From Chloroflexota bacterium (GTDB taxonomy: Bacteria; Chloroflexota; Ktedonobacteria; Ktedonobacterales; Ktedonobacteraceae): DNA of 64,000 nucleotides. Position 1 is the stretch's first letter. Every line of letters begins with the position of its first letter. A model generated the notes under the pieces. The model saw only the letters and a list, made by a program, of their open reading frames with translations, did not search any database and had not been told where the DNA came from. Location: contig CADDZH010000009.1 of the NCBI GenBank assembly GCA_902812455.1, positions 1 to 64,000 on the forward strand, written 5' to 3'. Shown here piece after piece: positions 42,140 through 51,565 of this stretch. The position numbers and the translations under genes are program-made.

Positions 42140-42158
42140 AGGCTTAACCAATAAGCCT
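42140..42158. terminator. Short hairpin at convergent gene ends
   Basis: AGGCTTA and TAAGCCT form a 7-bp stem with loop ACCAA, followed on the plus strand by TATATT. It reaches the stop codon of the response regulator gene (42158-42160). It lies between the convergent membrane-protein and response-regulator genes. Confidence 0.5.
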
Positions 42159-42886
42159 TATATTGCCTGTGTGATCTCAGGGTGGGTGGCGAGATAATAG
42201 CCGACGCCCACTTTGGTCAGGATATAGCGCGGATGAGCAGGATCGGCTTCCAGTTTGTGCCGTAAGCGGTTGATATTCACCTGGAGCATATGGCTCTCTC
42301 CCACATACTCGGCTCCCCATACACGCTCCAACAGGAGGTCCTGCGTCACCACCCGCCCCGCATTTTGCGCCAGGTAGGCAAGGATACTATACTCTGTGGG
42401 AGTTAGAGGCACCTCCTGGCCAGCCAGGGTGACCAGGTGCTGGGAGTAATCAATGGTGAGATCTCCAATGCTGAACATTGCCTGCAGGCCCTGTGTATGT
42501 TCTTTTGCCATCAACTGTGAGCGGCGCAAGACCGCCCGCACTCGTGCCAGCAGTTCGTCAACGCTAAACGGCTTGGTCAGGTAGTCATCTGCTCCCAGGT
42601 CGAGGCCACGTACTTTGTCCTGTTCCTGTCCACGAGCAGTGAGAATAATGATCGGTACGGTTGAGTACTCGCGTACCCGTTGGCAAACGGTGAAGCCGTC
42701 CATCTTAGGCATCATCACATCAAGGATGACCAGATCGGGCATGCGGCTCTCAATCTGCTCCAGGGCTTGCTGGCCATCGCTAACCGGGATGACATCATAG
42801 CCTTCCAGTTCGAGGTTGCGCGTGACCAGCCTCAGAAGCTGCGGGTCATCGTCGGCTGCGACAATGGTTATTTTCTTTGCTGGCAT
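42158..42886 (-). CDS. OmpR/PhoB-family response regulator (candidate TGTGA-box regulator)
   Basis: A 242-residue response regulator. The receiver has the acid pair (ADDD, residues 11-14), phosphoacceptor D56 in LVILDVMMP, a conserved Thr and Lys (LTARG, KPF). The C-terminal winged-helix domain (about residues 135-235) has PLTPTEYSILAYLAQNAGRVVTQDLLLERVW and VNINRLRHKLE. Members of this family bind tandem 11-bp-spaced direct repeats as head-to-tail dimers, exactly the spacing of the TGTGA boxes. The gene lies 36 bp downstream of the kinase gene that has such a promoter, so it is probably autoregulated. DNA binding here is inferred. Confidence 0.9.
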   Translation of the reverse strand: MPAKKITIVAADDDPQLLRLVTRNLELEGYDVIPVSDGQQALEQIESRMPDLVILDVMMPKMDGFTVCQRVREYSTVPIIILTARGQEQDKVRGLDLGADDYLTKPFSVDELLARVRAVLRRSQLMAKEHTQGLQAMFSIGDLTIDYSQHLVTLAGQEVPLTPTEYSILAYLAQNAGRVVTQDLLLERVWGAEYVGESHMLQVNINRLRHKLEADPAHPRYILTKVGVGYYLATHPEITQAI

Positions 42887-42922
42887 AGTATCTGTCGTCC
42901 CTTCTGTGTATTCTGTCCATCT

Positions 42923-44434
42923 CTATTGTATACTTTTTAGCCGATGGATGTCTTCTACGCTCGTGCTTGGCTCATCTATTGGCAGCAGGACATGGAAGGC
43001 GCTTCCTTCTCCCGGTGAGCTCTCAGCCCAGATGCTACCGTCATGCAATTCGACAATGCGCTTGCAGATTGCCAAACCGAGTCCAAGGCCACCCGTTTCT
43101 CTCGTGAGTCGCATATCGACGCGATGGAAACGGTCGAAGATGCGTCCAAGTTGCCCGGCAGGGATACCCATCCCGGTATCAGAGATGCACAGTTCTAACA
43201 TGGGCTGTGGCGGCTCGACTGGTGTTTGAGTATCAGGGCTTCTGGTATGACCATTGGGGTCGAATGCTGATACCTGCTCGAGAGCGCGCCGGCTTTGCAT
43301 GACTGGACGTACCAGAACGCGGATGGTGCCGCCTTGCGGGGAATAGGTGATCGCATTCTCAAGCACATTGTCCAGCACTTCTCGCAGGCGCCGCCGGTCG
43401 GCCTGGATCAGCGGAACGGTTGTGGCGGACTTTCTGTCCAGTGTCTCCAGTTGCAGGTGGAGAGTGAAGCGGCCAGGAGCCTGCTGGTTGACCCGCTCCT
43501 CGAGAGCAATAAGCGCTTCCTGCACCAGGCGGGCCATGTCCACCGGCGAGCGCTGGATGCTGATCGCCCCGGTATCCAGTTGCGACATTTCCAGCAAGCG
43601 CTCAATAATGAGTTCCAGCCGGTCGCTCGCCTCGTTAATAGCGAGCAAGAACTGGTGCCGCTCCTCGCGAGACAGACGCCGCTCATGGCGCAAGAGCGTG
43701 GCGGCATAGCCTTTAATAGAGGCCAGTGGGCTGCGCAGTTCATGGCTGATGGTGGCCAGCAGTTCCGCTTTGAGCAACTCCATGCCTCGCAGGGCTTCCC
43801 GCTCTGCCGTCTTCTCAAGTTCCTGGATACGTTCAGCCTGCAAGAGGCTCACGATCACAGCACCAACGGCATCTGCCACAAAAGGCAGGATTTTGTGCCC
43901 TTGTTCGGAGGCCCTGGCGCACACCCCTTCTTCCAACCCATCCCAGCCCAGGACTAGTTGAACATGCAGGCGCTCCTTCCCCAGCGTGGCTGGCATCCCT
44001 GCCTGGCTTTGAGAGAAGCTGCTTTCTCCCGCAGGCCCATCGAGAGCTACATGATACATGATCCAGCATGAGAGGTCTGGTGTGGCCTGGATGGCAGCGG
44101 CAGCGGCTCCTGCTGATGGAGAGGTAGACAGCAGCGAGGATGCCTCTTCCTCGTGCATCCTATGCATGGCTAACACACGCGTTCCCTTGCGGTCCGGCAC
44201 TCGAGGCGAAGCGGATGGTTCAGGTGCTACAGGCTCCTCACTTGTTAGAAGGAATATAGCTCCACGTTGTGCCGAACAAAGCGCGAGCAGGCGCTCTAGC
44301 AATCTATCTGCCACCCGCTGCCCTGTCGCTTCTGAGCCGATCCCCACGATCTTCGCGAGTTTCGCCAGATCGATCAGTGCCGCCGTTACTTCAGGCATAG
44401 CTAATCCAGGGGATGTTATTTCGGGCGCTTCCAT
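42923..44434 (-). CDS. Cytoplasmic sensor histidine kinase
   Basis: A 503-residue kinase with no transmembrane segment. Residues ~30-200 look GAF-like (RLLERLLALCSAQRGAIFLLT), with C53, C123 and C172 available for ligand or redox sensing. A helical linker leads to HisKA with phosphoacceptor H231 (ATISHELRSPLASIKG), then the HATPase domain with N (NVLENAITYSP), G1 (DTGMGIP), F (FDRFHR) and G2 (GGLGLGLAI). A soluble GAF-kinase beside an OmpR regulator could sense redox or oxygen state, like DosS, but no heme-binding residue can be named. TGTGA-box promoter 11 lies upstream. Confidence 0.9.
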   Translation of the reverse strand: MEAPEITSPGLAMPEVTAALIDLAKLAKIVGIGSEATGQRVADRLLERLLALCSAQRGAIFLLTSEEPVAPEPSASPRVPDRKGTRVLAMHRMHEEEASSLLSTSPSAGAAAAAIQATPDLSCWIMYHVALDGPAGESSFSQSQAGMPATLGKERLHVQLVLGWDGLEEGVCARASEQGHKILPFVADAVGAVIVSLLQAERIQELEKTAEREALRGMELLKAELLATISHELRSPLASIKGYAATLLRHERRLSREERHQFLLAINEASDRLELIIERLLEMSQLDTGAISIQRSPVDMARLVQEALIALEERVNQQAPGRFTLHLQLETLDRKSATTVPLIQADRRRLREVLDNVLENAITYSPQGGTIRVLVRPVMQSRRALEQVSAFDPNGHTRSPDTQTPVEPPQPMLELCISDTGMGIPAGQLGRIFDRFHRVDMRLTRETGGLGLGLAICKRIVELHDGSIWAESSPGEGSAFHVLLPIDEPSTSVEDIHRLKSIQ

Positions 44435-44505
44435 GTTCTTTCTCTACCATTCCATCTTAGGCGCTTTATGATACATTCATACCCCGCTTGCGTTCTGTTT
44501 TATTA

Positions 44506-44569
44506 ACTATACGAAGGAATGCTCACAACCAAATCACGAAATGTGCGCTCGTATCACAATCACATCACA
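44506..44569 (-). promoter_or_regulatory. TGTGA-box promoter 11 (kinase-response regulator operon)
   Basis: Minus-strand half-sites at plus-strand starts 44565, 44554, 44534 (CGTGA) and 44523, spacing 11-20-11. The -10 TATAGT at 44511-44506 follows by exactly 11 nt. The regulator operon thus carries its own box. Confidence 0.86.
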
Positions 44570-44619
44570 AAAGCAAGTTCTCTCTTCTCTGAGAGGCAAG
44601 CTTGTTTACTTTTGCCTGG

Positions 44620-44865
44620 CTATGGCACCGGGCTACTTTCTATGCTCGTTTCTGCTGTGATGGTGCGCGTAAGGGACTCGGCAACGGCACGGACAAATGC
44701 CTGGCCACAGTCAAGGCAGAAGAATCCCCCATCGTTGTGATATTTCCCACCGATAGCCGTGAGCTGCCGGACAGCAGGCTTCCCACACCACTCACACAAC
44801 TGCCCTTCCGGGGCAAAGTCAACAGAAACAGGCTGGCGAAATTCATTGGATTCATTCTTAAACAT
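44620..44865 (-). CDS. Small zinc-ribbon protein
   Basis: An 81-residue protein with two CxxC knuckles (CEWCG and CLDCG), separated by ~24 residues, giving one zinc ribbon. The remaining sequence is polar. ATG 44865 follows GAAAGGAGG; the 38-residue upstream extension lies in promoter DNA. TGTGA-box promoter 12 drives it, so it is a member of the regulon. Function unknown; it may bind nucleic acid or a partner protein. Confidence 0.65.
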   Translation of the reverse strand: MFKNESNEFRQPVSVDFAPEGQLCEWCGKPAVRQLTAIGGKYHNDGGFFCLDCGQAFVRAVAESLTRTITAETSIESSPVP

Positions 44866-44904
44866 CAGCTTCCTCCTTTCCTGTTCACGCAGGTCCATGC
44901 TACC

Positions 44905-44969
44905 AGCGTACAGGATTGATCTCACAACCCGCTCACAATCTGGCAAGCAGGCATCACAAAATAGTAACA
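44905..44969 (-). promoter_or_regulatory. TGTGA-box promoter 12 (zinc-ribbon gene)
   Basis: Minus-strand half-sites at plus-strand starts 44965 (TGTTA), 44954, 44933 and 44922: 11-21-11. The -10 TACGCT at 44910-44905 follows by 11 nt. It is divergent from promoter 13. Confidence 0.8.
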
Positions 44970-45093
44970 GCATTGGCATAGGAGATGGCTATGTACTTGC
45001 TTCATTCCTGGGGTTCACCATTGGACAGGAAACCGGTCGGGTTGACCGTCACTCACTTCAGGATCAGCAAACAATTATGCCTCTTGCATAGAA

Positions 45094-45158
45094 TGTGATG
45101 ATTTTGTGATATCCCAATCGCAGGCTGTAACCATTTTGTGATATCAAGCGCATATGCT
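45094..45158 (+). promoter_or_regulatory. TGTGA-box promoter 13 (nifJ operon)
   Basis: Half-sites begin at 45094, 45105, 45126 (TGTAA) and 45137: 11-21-11. The -10 TATGCT at 45153-45158 follows by 11 nt. Confidence 0.86.
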
Positions 45159-45227
45159 TGAAGCTAAGCATTGTATCAATGGCGAAGAAGAGCCTTCTAA
45201 ACCTCGTCCTAGATATTGGAGGAAGAA

Positions 45228-48200
45228 ATGGAACGTACCTGGGTCACTTTGGAGGGGAATGAGGCAGTCGCCCATATCGCGTACGCCTTGAGCGACGTGG
45301 CGGCGATATACCCCATTACCCCATCAACGCCAATGGGCGAACTTGCTGATGCATGGTCTGCGGAGGGCCGCCCCAACCTATGGGGAACGGTGCCGATCAT
45401 TATCGAGATGCAATCGGAGGGTGGAGCTGCTGGGGCACTGCATGGGGCGCTGCAAACAGGAGCGCTCGCAACAACCTTTACCGCTTCTCAAGGATTGCTC
45501 TTGATGATTCCCAACATGTACAAGATTGCTGGCGAATTAACATCCACTGTCTTCCACGTGGCGGCCCGCTCACTGGCGGCGCAGGCGCTTTCGATCTTTG
45601 GCGATCACTCGGATGTGATGGCCACACGCTCTACCGGCTTTGCCCTGCTCGCCTCTAGCTCGGTGCAGGAAGCCCAGGATATGGCTTTGATTGCCCATGC
45701 TTCAACGCTCGAAGCCCGTGTCCCCTTCCTGCATTTCTTCGATGGCTTTCGCACCTCACATGAGATCAGTAAGATCGAGCAACTGGCGCGAGACGATATG
45801 CGCGCCATGATCGATGACCGCCTGGTAGCGGCGCACCGGCAACGGGCTCTCTCGCCGGAGCATCCCTTCATTCGTGGCACCGCCCAGAACCCTGATGTGT
45901 ATTTTCAGGCTCGCGAGACGGTCAATCCCTACTACCAGGCATGTCCAGGTATTGTACAGAACACCATGGACAAATTTGCCGCCTTGATTGGCCGCTCTTA
46001 TCACCTGTTTGACTATGTAGGAGCGCCAGATGCTGAACGTGTGATCGTCGTTATGGGCTCCGGGGCTGAGACTGCGCAAATGATGGCCAAATACTTGATT
46101 GCTCACGGTGCAAAGGTCGGAGTGGTTAACGTCCATCTCTATCGTCCCTTTTCTGTAGAGCGCTTCTTGCAGGCGCTGCCGTCTACTGTGAAGACCATAG
46201 CAGTGCTGGACCGCACAAAAGAGCCGGGCAGCATTGGGGAACCGCTCTACCTGGATGTCGTGGCTGCGGTCAACGAAGGCCAGGAGCAGGGAATGTCCCT
46301 CTCGCCGCGCATCATTGGCGGGCGTTATGGTCTCTCCTCAAAAGAATTCACGCCTGCCATGGCCAGGGCAATCTTCGATGAAATGGGCCAGGACGAGCCA
46401 AAACAGCACTTTACGATTGGCATCAATGATGATGTGACGCATACCAGCCTGGAGTACGATCCGGCCCTCTCCGTCGAGCCCGGAGATACCGTACAGTGCG
46501 TCTTCTGGGGGCTGGGTTCCGATGGTACCGTGGGAGCCAATAAAAACTCGATCAAGATCATCGGCGAAGAGACGGATAATTACGCCCAGGGCTACTTCGT
46601 CTATGACTCCAAGAAATCCGGGTCGGTGACTATCTCCCACCTGCGCTTTGGCCCCAGCGCGATTCGCGCTCCCTACCAGATCGGGGCTGGCCAGGCTCAT
46701 TTTGTCGCCTGCCACCAGTTCTCGCTTCTGGAGCGCTTTGATATCCTCAAGTACGCCTCGCCAGGTGGCATTTTCCTGCTTAATAGCATCTATGGGCCGG
46801 AGGACGTATGGAATCACCTGCCCGGCGAGGTGCAACAGGCAATCATAGACAAGGAACTGCGCTTCTACGTCATCGATGCCTACAAAGTGGCAGCGGCCAC
46901 CGGTATGGGAGGACGCATCAATACCGTGATGCAAACCTGCTTCTTTGCGATCAGCGATATCCTGCCGCGCGAACAGGCCATTGCCCAGATCAAGAAGAGC
47001 ATCAAGAAGACCTATGGCAAACGCGGCGAAGCGGTCGTGCAAAAGAACTTCCAGGCCGTTGATGAAACCCTGGCGCATCTCTACGAAGTACATGTTCCTT
47101 CACCTCGAGAAGGAGAGATGAGCGCAGATACTGTTACAGCGAAGCGGCGCGCGCCTATCGCCTTGCCGGTGCTCACACGCCGCCCGCCGGTCCCATGTGA
47201 GGCTCCCGATTTTGTGCGCCAGGTGCTGGGCAAGTTGATTGCCGGAGAAGGGGATTCCTTGCCCGTCAGCGCCTTGCCCGTTGACGGCACGTATCCTTCC
47301 GGCACCGCTCAATGGGAGAAGCGCAACCTGACATTGGAGATGCCGGTGTGGGATCCCGATATCTGCATCCAATGCGGCAAATGTGTCATGGTCTGCCCCC
47401 ATGCGGTTATTCGCGAGAAAGTCTATGACCCGGCCAATCTGGAAGGCGCTCCGGATTCATTCCTGTCAACAGACGCGCATTTCAAAGAGTTTCCCGGCAT
47501 GAAATACACGCTCCAGGTCTCGCCCGAAGACTGCACCGGCTGCAGCCTCTGTATCGAAGCCTGCCCGGTCAAAGATAAGCGGCAGGTGGGCCGTAAGGCC
47601 ATCAATATGGCTCCGCAGCCACCCATTCGTGAACGGGAAAAGGAAAACTGGCAGTTCTTCCTCTCGTTGCCCGACGTCGATGCGACAGGCCTCAACCTGG
47701 CCGCGATCAAGAACTCGCAACTGCTCGCGCCCCTGTTCGAGTTCTCGGGCGCCTGTGAGGGGTGCGGCGAAACGCCCTATATCAAGCTGGCAACACAGTT
47801 GTTCGGCGACCATATGGTCGTTGCCAACGCAACCGGTTGTTCATCCATCTATGGCGGCAATCTACCTACCACACCCTGGACGGTCAACCGCGAAGGACAC
47901 GGTCCAGCCTGGTCGAATTCGCTCTTTGAAGACAATGCCGAGTTTGGCCTCGGTATGCGTATATCCTTAGATAAACAGCAAGAATATGCGGGTGAGTTGC
48001 TCTCGCAATGTACAGACATTATCGGTGAGGAACTGATCTCTGCATTACGCAGCACCGATCAAACCACCTTAGCAGGAGTACAGGCACAGCGCGAGCGGGT
48101 TGCCGTGCTCAAACAGCGCTTGCAGAACCTGCAAAGCGATGATCCTTCCGTCACCTCGTGCGCACAGAACTTGCTCAGCGTGGCCGATGCCCTCATTAAG

Positions 48201-48866
48201 AAAAGCGTCTGGATCATCGGGGGCGATGGCTGGGCCTACGATATTGGCTATGGCGGGCTTGACCATGTGCTGGCTTCCGGTCGCAATGTGAACATCCTGG
48301 TGCTGGATACCGAGGTTTACTCGAACACGGGCGGCCAGGCATCCAAATCCACGCCGCGCGGAGCCGTAGCGAAATTCGCGGCTCGCGGCAAGGCTACCCC
48401 CAAGAAAGACCTGGGCCTGCTTGCTATGGCCTATGGCAACGTCTATGTCGCCCGGGTCGCGCTGGGGGCAAACGATCAGCAGACGCTGAAAGCGTTCCTG
48501 GAAGCCGAGGCCTACGATGGCCCATCGCTGATTATTGTCTACAGCCACTGTATCGCTCATGGCATCGAGATGAGCAGAGGGCTTGAGCAGCAGCGACTGG
48601 CGGTGCAGTCAGGATACTGGACGTTGTACCGCTATAACCCTGACCTGCGCGAAGAAGGCAAGAACCCTCTGATCATCGACTCGAAAGAACCCACGCTTCC
48701 CCTGGAGCGCTACGCCTACAACGAGACGCGCTACCGTATGCTCGTGCAGAGCAATGAGCAGCGAGCCGAAGCCTTGATCCACCTCGCTCAAGAAGATGTG
48801 CGCGAGCACTGGGATATGTACCAGCAACTGGCCACAATGAACGGCCAGCATGAAAGTGAGAAGTAA
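45228..48866 (+). CDS. nifJ: Pyruvate:ferredoxin (flavodoxin) oxidoreductase
   Basis: A 1212-residue single-chain PFOR that converts pyruvate and CoA to acetyl-CoA, CO2 and reduced ferredoxin. Domains in order: pyruvate-binding N-terminal region (YPITPSTPMGELADAW), gamma-domain (KIIGEETDNYAQGYFVYDS), two [4Fe-4S] motifs (CIQCGKCVMVCPHA; CTGCSLCIEACPV), and the TPP-binding domain with the proximal-cluster cysteines (GACEGCGETPY, NATGCSSIYGG) and GGDGWAYDIGYGGLDH. All catalytic landmarks are intact. ATG 45228 has GGAGG five nt upstream. It is a regulon member; low-oxygen pyruvate fermentation is the expected role. Confidence 0.96.
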   Translation: MERTWVTLEGNEAVAHIAYALSDVAAIYPITPSTPMGELADAWSAEGRPNLWGTVPIIIEMQSEGGAAGALHGALQTGALATTFTASQGLLLMIPNMYKIAGELTSTVFHVAARSLAAQALSIFGDHSDVMATRSTGFALLASSSVQEAQDMALIAHASTLEARVPFLHFFDGFRTSHEISKIEQLARDDMRAMIDDRLVAAHRQRALSPEHPFIRGTAQNPDVYFQARETVNPYYQACPGIVQNTMDKFAALIGRSYHLFDYVGAPDAERVIVVMGSGAETAQMMAKYLIAHGAKVGVVNVHLYRPFSVERFLQALPSTVKTIAVLDRTKEPGSIGEPLYLDVVAAVNEGQEQGMSLSPRIIGGRYGLSSKEFTPAMARAIFDEMGQDEPKQHFTIGINDDVTHTSLEYDPALSVEPGDTVQCVFWGLGSDGTVGANKNSIKIIGEETDNYAQGYFVYDSKKSGSVTISHLRFGPSAIRAPYQIGAGQAHFVACHQFSLLERFDILKYASPGGIFLLNSIYGPEDVWNHLPGEVQQAIIDKELRFYVIDAYKVAAATGMGGRINTVMQTCFFAISDILPREQAIAQIKKSIKKTYGKRGEAVVQKNFQAVDETLAHLYEVHVPSPREGEMSADTVTAKRRAPIALPVLTRRPPVPCEAPDFVRQVLGKLIAGEGDSLPVSALPVDGTYPSGTAQWEKRNLTLEMPVWDPDICIQCGKCVMVCPHAVIREKVYDPANLEGAPDSFLSTDAHFKEFPGMKYTLQVSPEDCTGCSLCIEACPVKDKRQVGRKAINMAPQPPIREREKENWQFFLSLPDVDATGLNLAAIKNSQLLAPLFEFSGACEGCGETPYIKLATQLFGDHMVVANATGCSSIYGGNLPTTPWTVNREGHGPAWSNSLFEDNAEFGLGMRISLDKQQEYAGELLSQCTDIIGEELISALRSTDQTTLAGVQAQRERVAVLKQRLQNLQSDDPSVTSCAQNLLSVADALIKKSVWIIGGDGWAYDIGYGGLDHVLASGRNVNILVLDTEVYSNTGGQASKSTPRGAVAKFAARGKATPKKDLGLLAMAYGNVYVARVALGANDQQTLKAFLEAEAYDGPSLIIVYSHCIAHGIEMSRGLEQQRLAVQSGYWTLYRYNPDLREEGKNPLIIDSKEPTLPLERYAYNETRYRMLVQSNEQRAEALIHLAQEDVREHWDMYQQLATMNGQHESEK

Positions 48867-49865
48867 ATGAGCATGCCTGATCTGACAACGACCTACCTGG
48901 GTCTCCGGCTCAAAAACCCGCTGGTTGCTTCCGCTTCGCCGCTTTCGCGAAAAGTGGAGACGGCGCGCCGCCTGGAGGATGGTGGAGCAGCGGCCATCGT
49001 GATGTACTCCTTGTTTGAGGAGCAGATCACGCATGAGAGCCAGGAGCTTGATCACTACCTGGAGCGAGGCACGAACTCCTATGCCGAGTCGCTGAGCTAC
49101 TTCCCCGACCTGGATTTTTATAACCTGGGACCTGAGCCTTACCTTGAGCACCTGTACCGCATCAAGCAGGCGGTGGATATTCCTGTCATCGGTAGCCTGA
49201 ACGGTATCTCGTCGGGCGGCTGGATAGAGTACGCCCACAAGATCGAGCAGGCGGGCGCCGATGCTCTGGAATTGAATATCTATTACCTGCCGACCGATCC
49301 GGACTTGAGCGGCACAGAACTGGAAGAGACCTATGTGAACCTGGTCAGGGATGTGCGCGCTACGGTGAAGATTCCCCTGGCGCTCAAGCTCAGCCCCTTT
49401 TTCACCTCCCTGCCTCATATGGCGAAGCGCTTTGTCGCAGCGGGCGCGAACGGGCTGGTGCTCTTCAATCGTTTTTACCAGCCTGATTTTGACCTGGACA
49501 ACCTGGAAGTCATTCCCAACCTGGAGCTCAGCTCTTCGCATGACCTGCGCCTGCCTTTGCGCTGGATTGCCATCCTCTATGGGCGTATCCCAGCCGATTT
49601 CGCCCTGACCAGTGGCGTGCATACGGCGCAGGATGTGCTCAAAGCCATGATGGCCGGCGCCAGCGTGACCATGCTTGCCTCCACGCTGCTGGCAAACGGT
49701 ATTGGCCGGCTGATGCATATCTTGACGGATCTCCAGGAGTGGATGGTCGAGCACGAATACCCATCGATCGCCTATATGAAGGGCAGCATGAGCCAGCAGG
49801 CCGTAGCCGATCCAGCCGCTTTCGAGCGTGCCAATTACATGAAGGCCCTTAGCTCCTTTTTTTGA
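48867..49865 (+). CDS. Dihydroorotate dehydrogenase-like protein
   Basis: A 332-residue TIM-barrel flavoprotein of the DHOD family: [54 protein letters not shown], and [26 protein letters not shown] (FMN phosphate site). The catalytic Cys/Ser region of true PyrD is not conserved, so pyrimidine synthesis is doubtful. Adjacent DHOD-like genes follow nifJ in other bacteria, suggesting a role with PFOR. Its ATG is immediately after the nifJ stop, so the two are cotranscribed and coupled. Confidence 0.87.
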   Translation: MSMPDLTTTYLGLRLKNPLVASASPLSRKVETARRLEDGGAAAIVMYSLFEEQITHESQELDHYLERGTNSYAESLSYFPDLDFYNLGPEPYLEHLYRIKQAVDIPVIGSLNGISSGGWIEYAHKIEQAGADALELNIYYLPTDPDLSGTELEETYVNLVRDVRATVKIPLALKLSPFFTSLPHMAKRFVAAGANGLVLFNRFYQPDFDLDNLEVIPNLELSSSHDLRLPLRWIAILYGRIPADFALTSGVHTAQDVLKAMMAGASVTMLASTLLANGIGRLMHILTDLQEWMVEHEYPSIAYMKGSMSQQAVADPAAFERANYMKALSSFF

Positions 49866-50024
49866 TCCAGAGCTGCTCAATATTCCCTCGTTGTGAGCAA
49901 AAGAAGCAGCCAGAGGGCAAGGGTTGACATTAAGCATTATCATTAGCATTAGAGAAGGGGCATCTGGCATGGCTGCCCTTATCCCGTACCAATTCTTCTA
50001 CCAATTCTTCGCGATGCTCTGTAT

Positions 50025-51509
50025 ATGGGGACATCTGGTAATAGTGGAGATGCGGGCTGCGTGATTTCTGACAAAAACAAAACAGCTATTTCAGGCCATA
50101 CCAGAGCAGCTCATCAAGAGCCTTTCGAACGTGTCACGCCGGTTCTCATGGCGGCGCTATTATTAGGCACCGGCGGCGGTTTCGTACTGGCCTGTATCCT
50201 GACCCTTACCTCTATGCTTCACCTGGTCACTGGCCCCTGGTGGACCAGCGTTGTACAAGCCCATGGCCACCTGCAGCTCTATGGCTGGGCGGGACTCTTT
50301 GTGATAGGAGTAGCTTTCCATTTCCTCCCGCGCTTGCGGGGCATACCACTTGCTTTCCCACGGCTCGTCCCCTGGATTCTTGGCTGTCAAGTCACAGGGT
50401 TAGTTTTAAGGGCATTCAGCCAGCCGCTTGTGACAACGACAGGAGCCGACATCTACCGTGTTGCCCTGGGCGTTAGCGGTGTGCTCGAAGGCATTGCGCT
50501 CCCCGGCGCGGCCTGGATACTCATTGTGACGATCATTCGTGGTCCCTCGCTGGCTCAACGGGCTGCATTCCGTGGCGTGCTCCCGTTGATTGTTGGCGCG
50601 TTCGCAGCACTCGGCTTCGCATCCATCGTTAACCTGATCAACGTGGTCATCGCGGCTGCCTCCAGCGGTATAATCATAAACACCTACGATGATCTCAACG
50701 TGACGCTTGGTCTCTTCGGCTTCCTTGTCCCAATGGCGCTGGCTATGTCCGCTCAATCACTACCTCTGTACGCCGGGCTTGATACATTTCCACGCCGCAT
50801 CTTGTGGCCACTTGCCGGTACCTATATGGCTGGGCTCATCCTGCTGTGCAGCAGCATACTTGCCAATAGACAAGCTGCTGCGCTCCCCGGCATGCTTGAC
50901 GGCTCGGGCATGTTGTTGATAGGAATGGTGCTCCTGATCTTTATCGGAGTCTTTCTTAACCTCATGCGTAAACGCGGGCGTCTTCCCCGTCGCGTCGCTG
51001 AATTAGCCCCTAAACGCGAAGCGCTTGCGAGTTCATACAGAGCAAAAGTATCGATCGAGCGAAGCGCTTTCGGGCCATTTGTCGAGCTTATCGCTAGCGC
51101 ATACATATGGGCTATTCTTGCAAGCCTGTTGCTGGTTATCGATGGGGGCCTACTGCTCCTGGGTGGGGAGCCGCTCTTCGCAATTGACGCTATCCGCCAT
51201 AGTTTAACAGTGGGCTTTATTACGCTTTTGATCTGTGGTATCGCACCACGCATGATTACAGGATTCTCAAGAGGAAAAATTGTCTCGCCGCACCTGGTGA
51301 CGATAACATTATGGCTCGGCAATATAGCTGCGCTGCTGCGGGTAGGCTCAGTTCTCTTTTTGCCGCTACTCAGCTCACTCAGCACTGGGGGTTTCTCCCT
51401 GTATAGCATCCTTTTTGGGCTATCAGGCCCCGCCGGACTGGCGCTCTCAGCCTGCCTGACGATCAATCTGTGGCCCGCGCTCAAACCGGCTAAGCCAAGA
51501 GCAGGTTAA
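50025..51509 (+). CDS. NnrS-like multi-pass membrane protein
   Basis: A 494-residue protein with about 12 hydrophobic segments. QAHGHLQLYGWAGLFVIGVAFHFLPRLRG near residue 78 matches NnrS and cytochrome oxidase subunit I-like proteins; the two His (HGH) and the later His (RHSLTVGF, about residue 395) could bind heme. NnrS proteins protect against nitric oxide or help denitrification in other bacteria. The ATG at 50025 has no good ribosome site; GTG 50061 (GGAG nearby) is an alternative. There is no TGTGA box; a TTGACA lies near 49924. Confidence 0.72.
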   Translation: MGTSGNSGDAGCVISDKNKTAISGHTRAAHQEPFERVTPVLMAALLLGTGGGFVLACILTLTSMLHLVTGPWWTSVVQAHGHLQLYGWAGLFVIGVAFHFLPRLRGIPLAFPRLVPWILGCQVTGLVLRAFSQPLVTTTGADIYRVALGVSGVLEGIALPGAAWILIVTIIRGPSLAQRAAFRGVLPLIVGAFAALGFASIVNLINVVIAAASSGIIINTYDDLNVTLGLFGFLVPMALAMSAQSLPLYAGLDTFPRRILWPLAGTYMAGLILLCSSILANRQAAALPGMLDGSGMLLIGMVLLIFIGVFLNLMRKRGRLPRRVAELAPKREALASSYRAKVSIERSAFGPFVELIASAYIWAILASLLLVIDGGLLLLGGEPLFAIDAIRHSLTVGFITLLICGIAPRMITGFSRGKIVSPHLVTITLWLGNIAALLRVGSVLFLPLLSSLSTGGFSLYSILFGLSGPAGLALSACLTINLWPALKPAKPRAG

Positions 51510-51565
51510 AAGTCAACTCCCCTTCTAACTTTTGAGAAACGTCTAACCTGCTTAGTAACCTTTCT

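Noticed and set aside
49892..49929. Possible TGTGA box before the NnrS-like gene
   Set aside because: Only one TGTGA is present; the 11-21-11 pattern and the -10 spacing are missing.
48609..49970. 453-codon minus-strand ORF opposite nifJ and the DHOD-like gene
   Set aside because: Both plus-strand genes are clearly real; the antisense frame is open by codon bias only.
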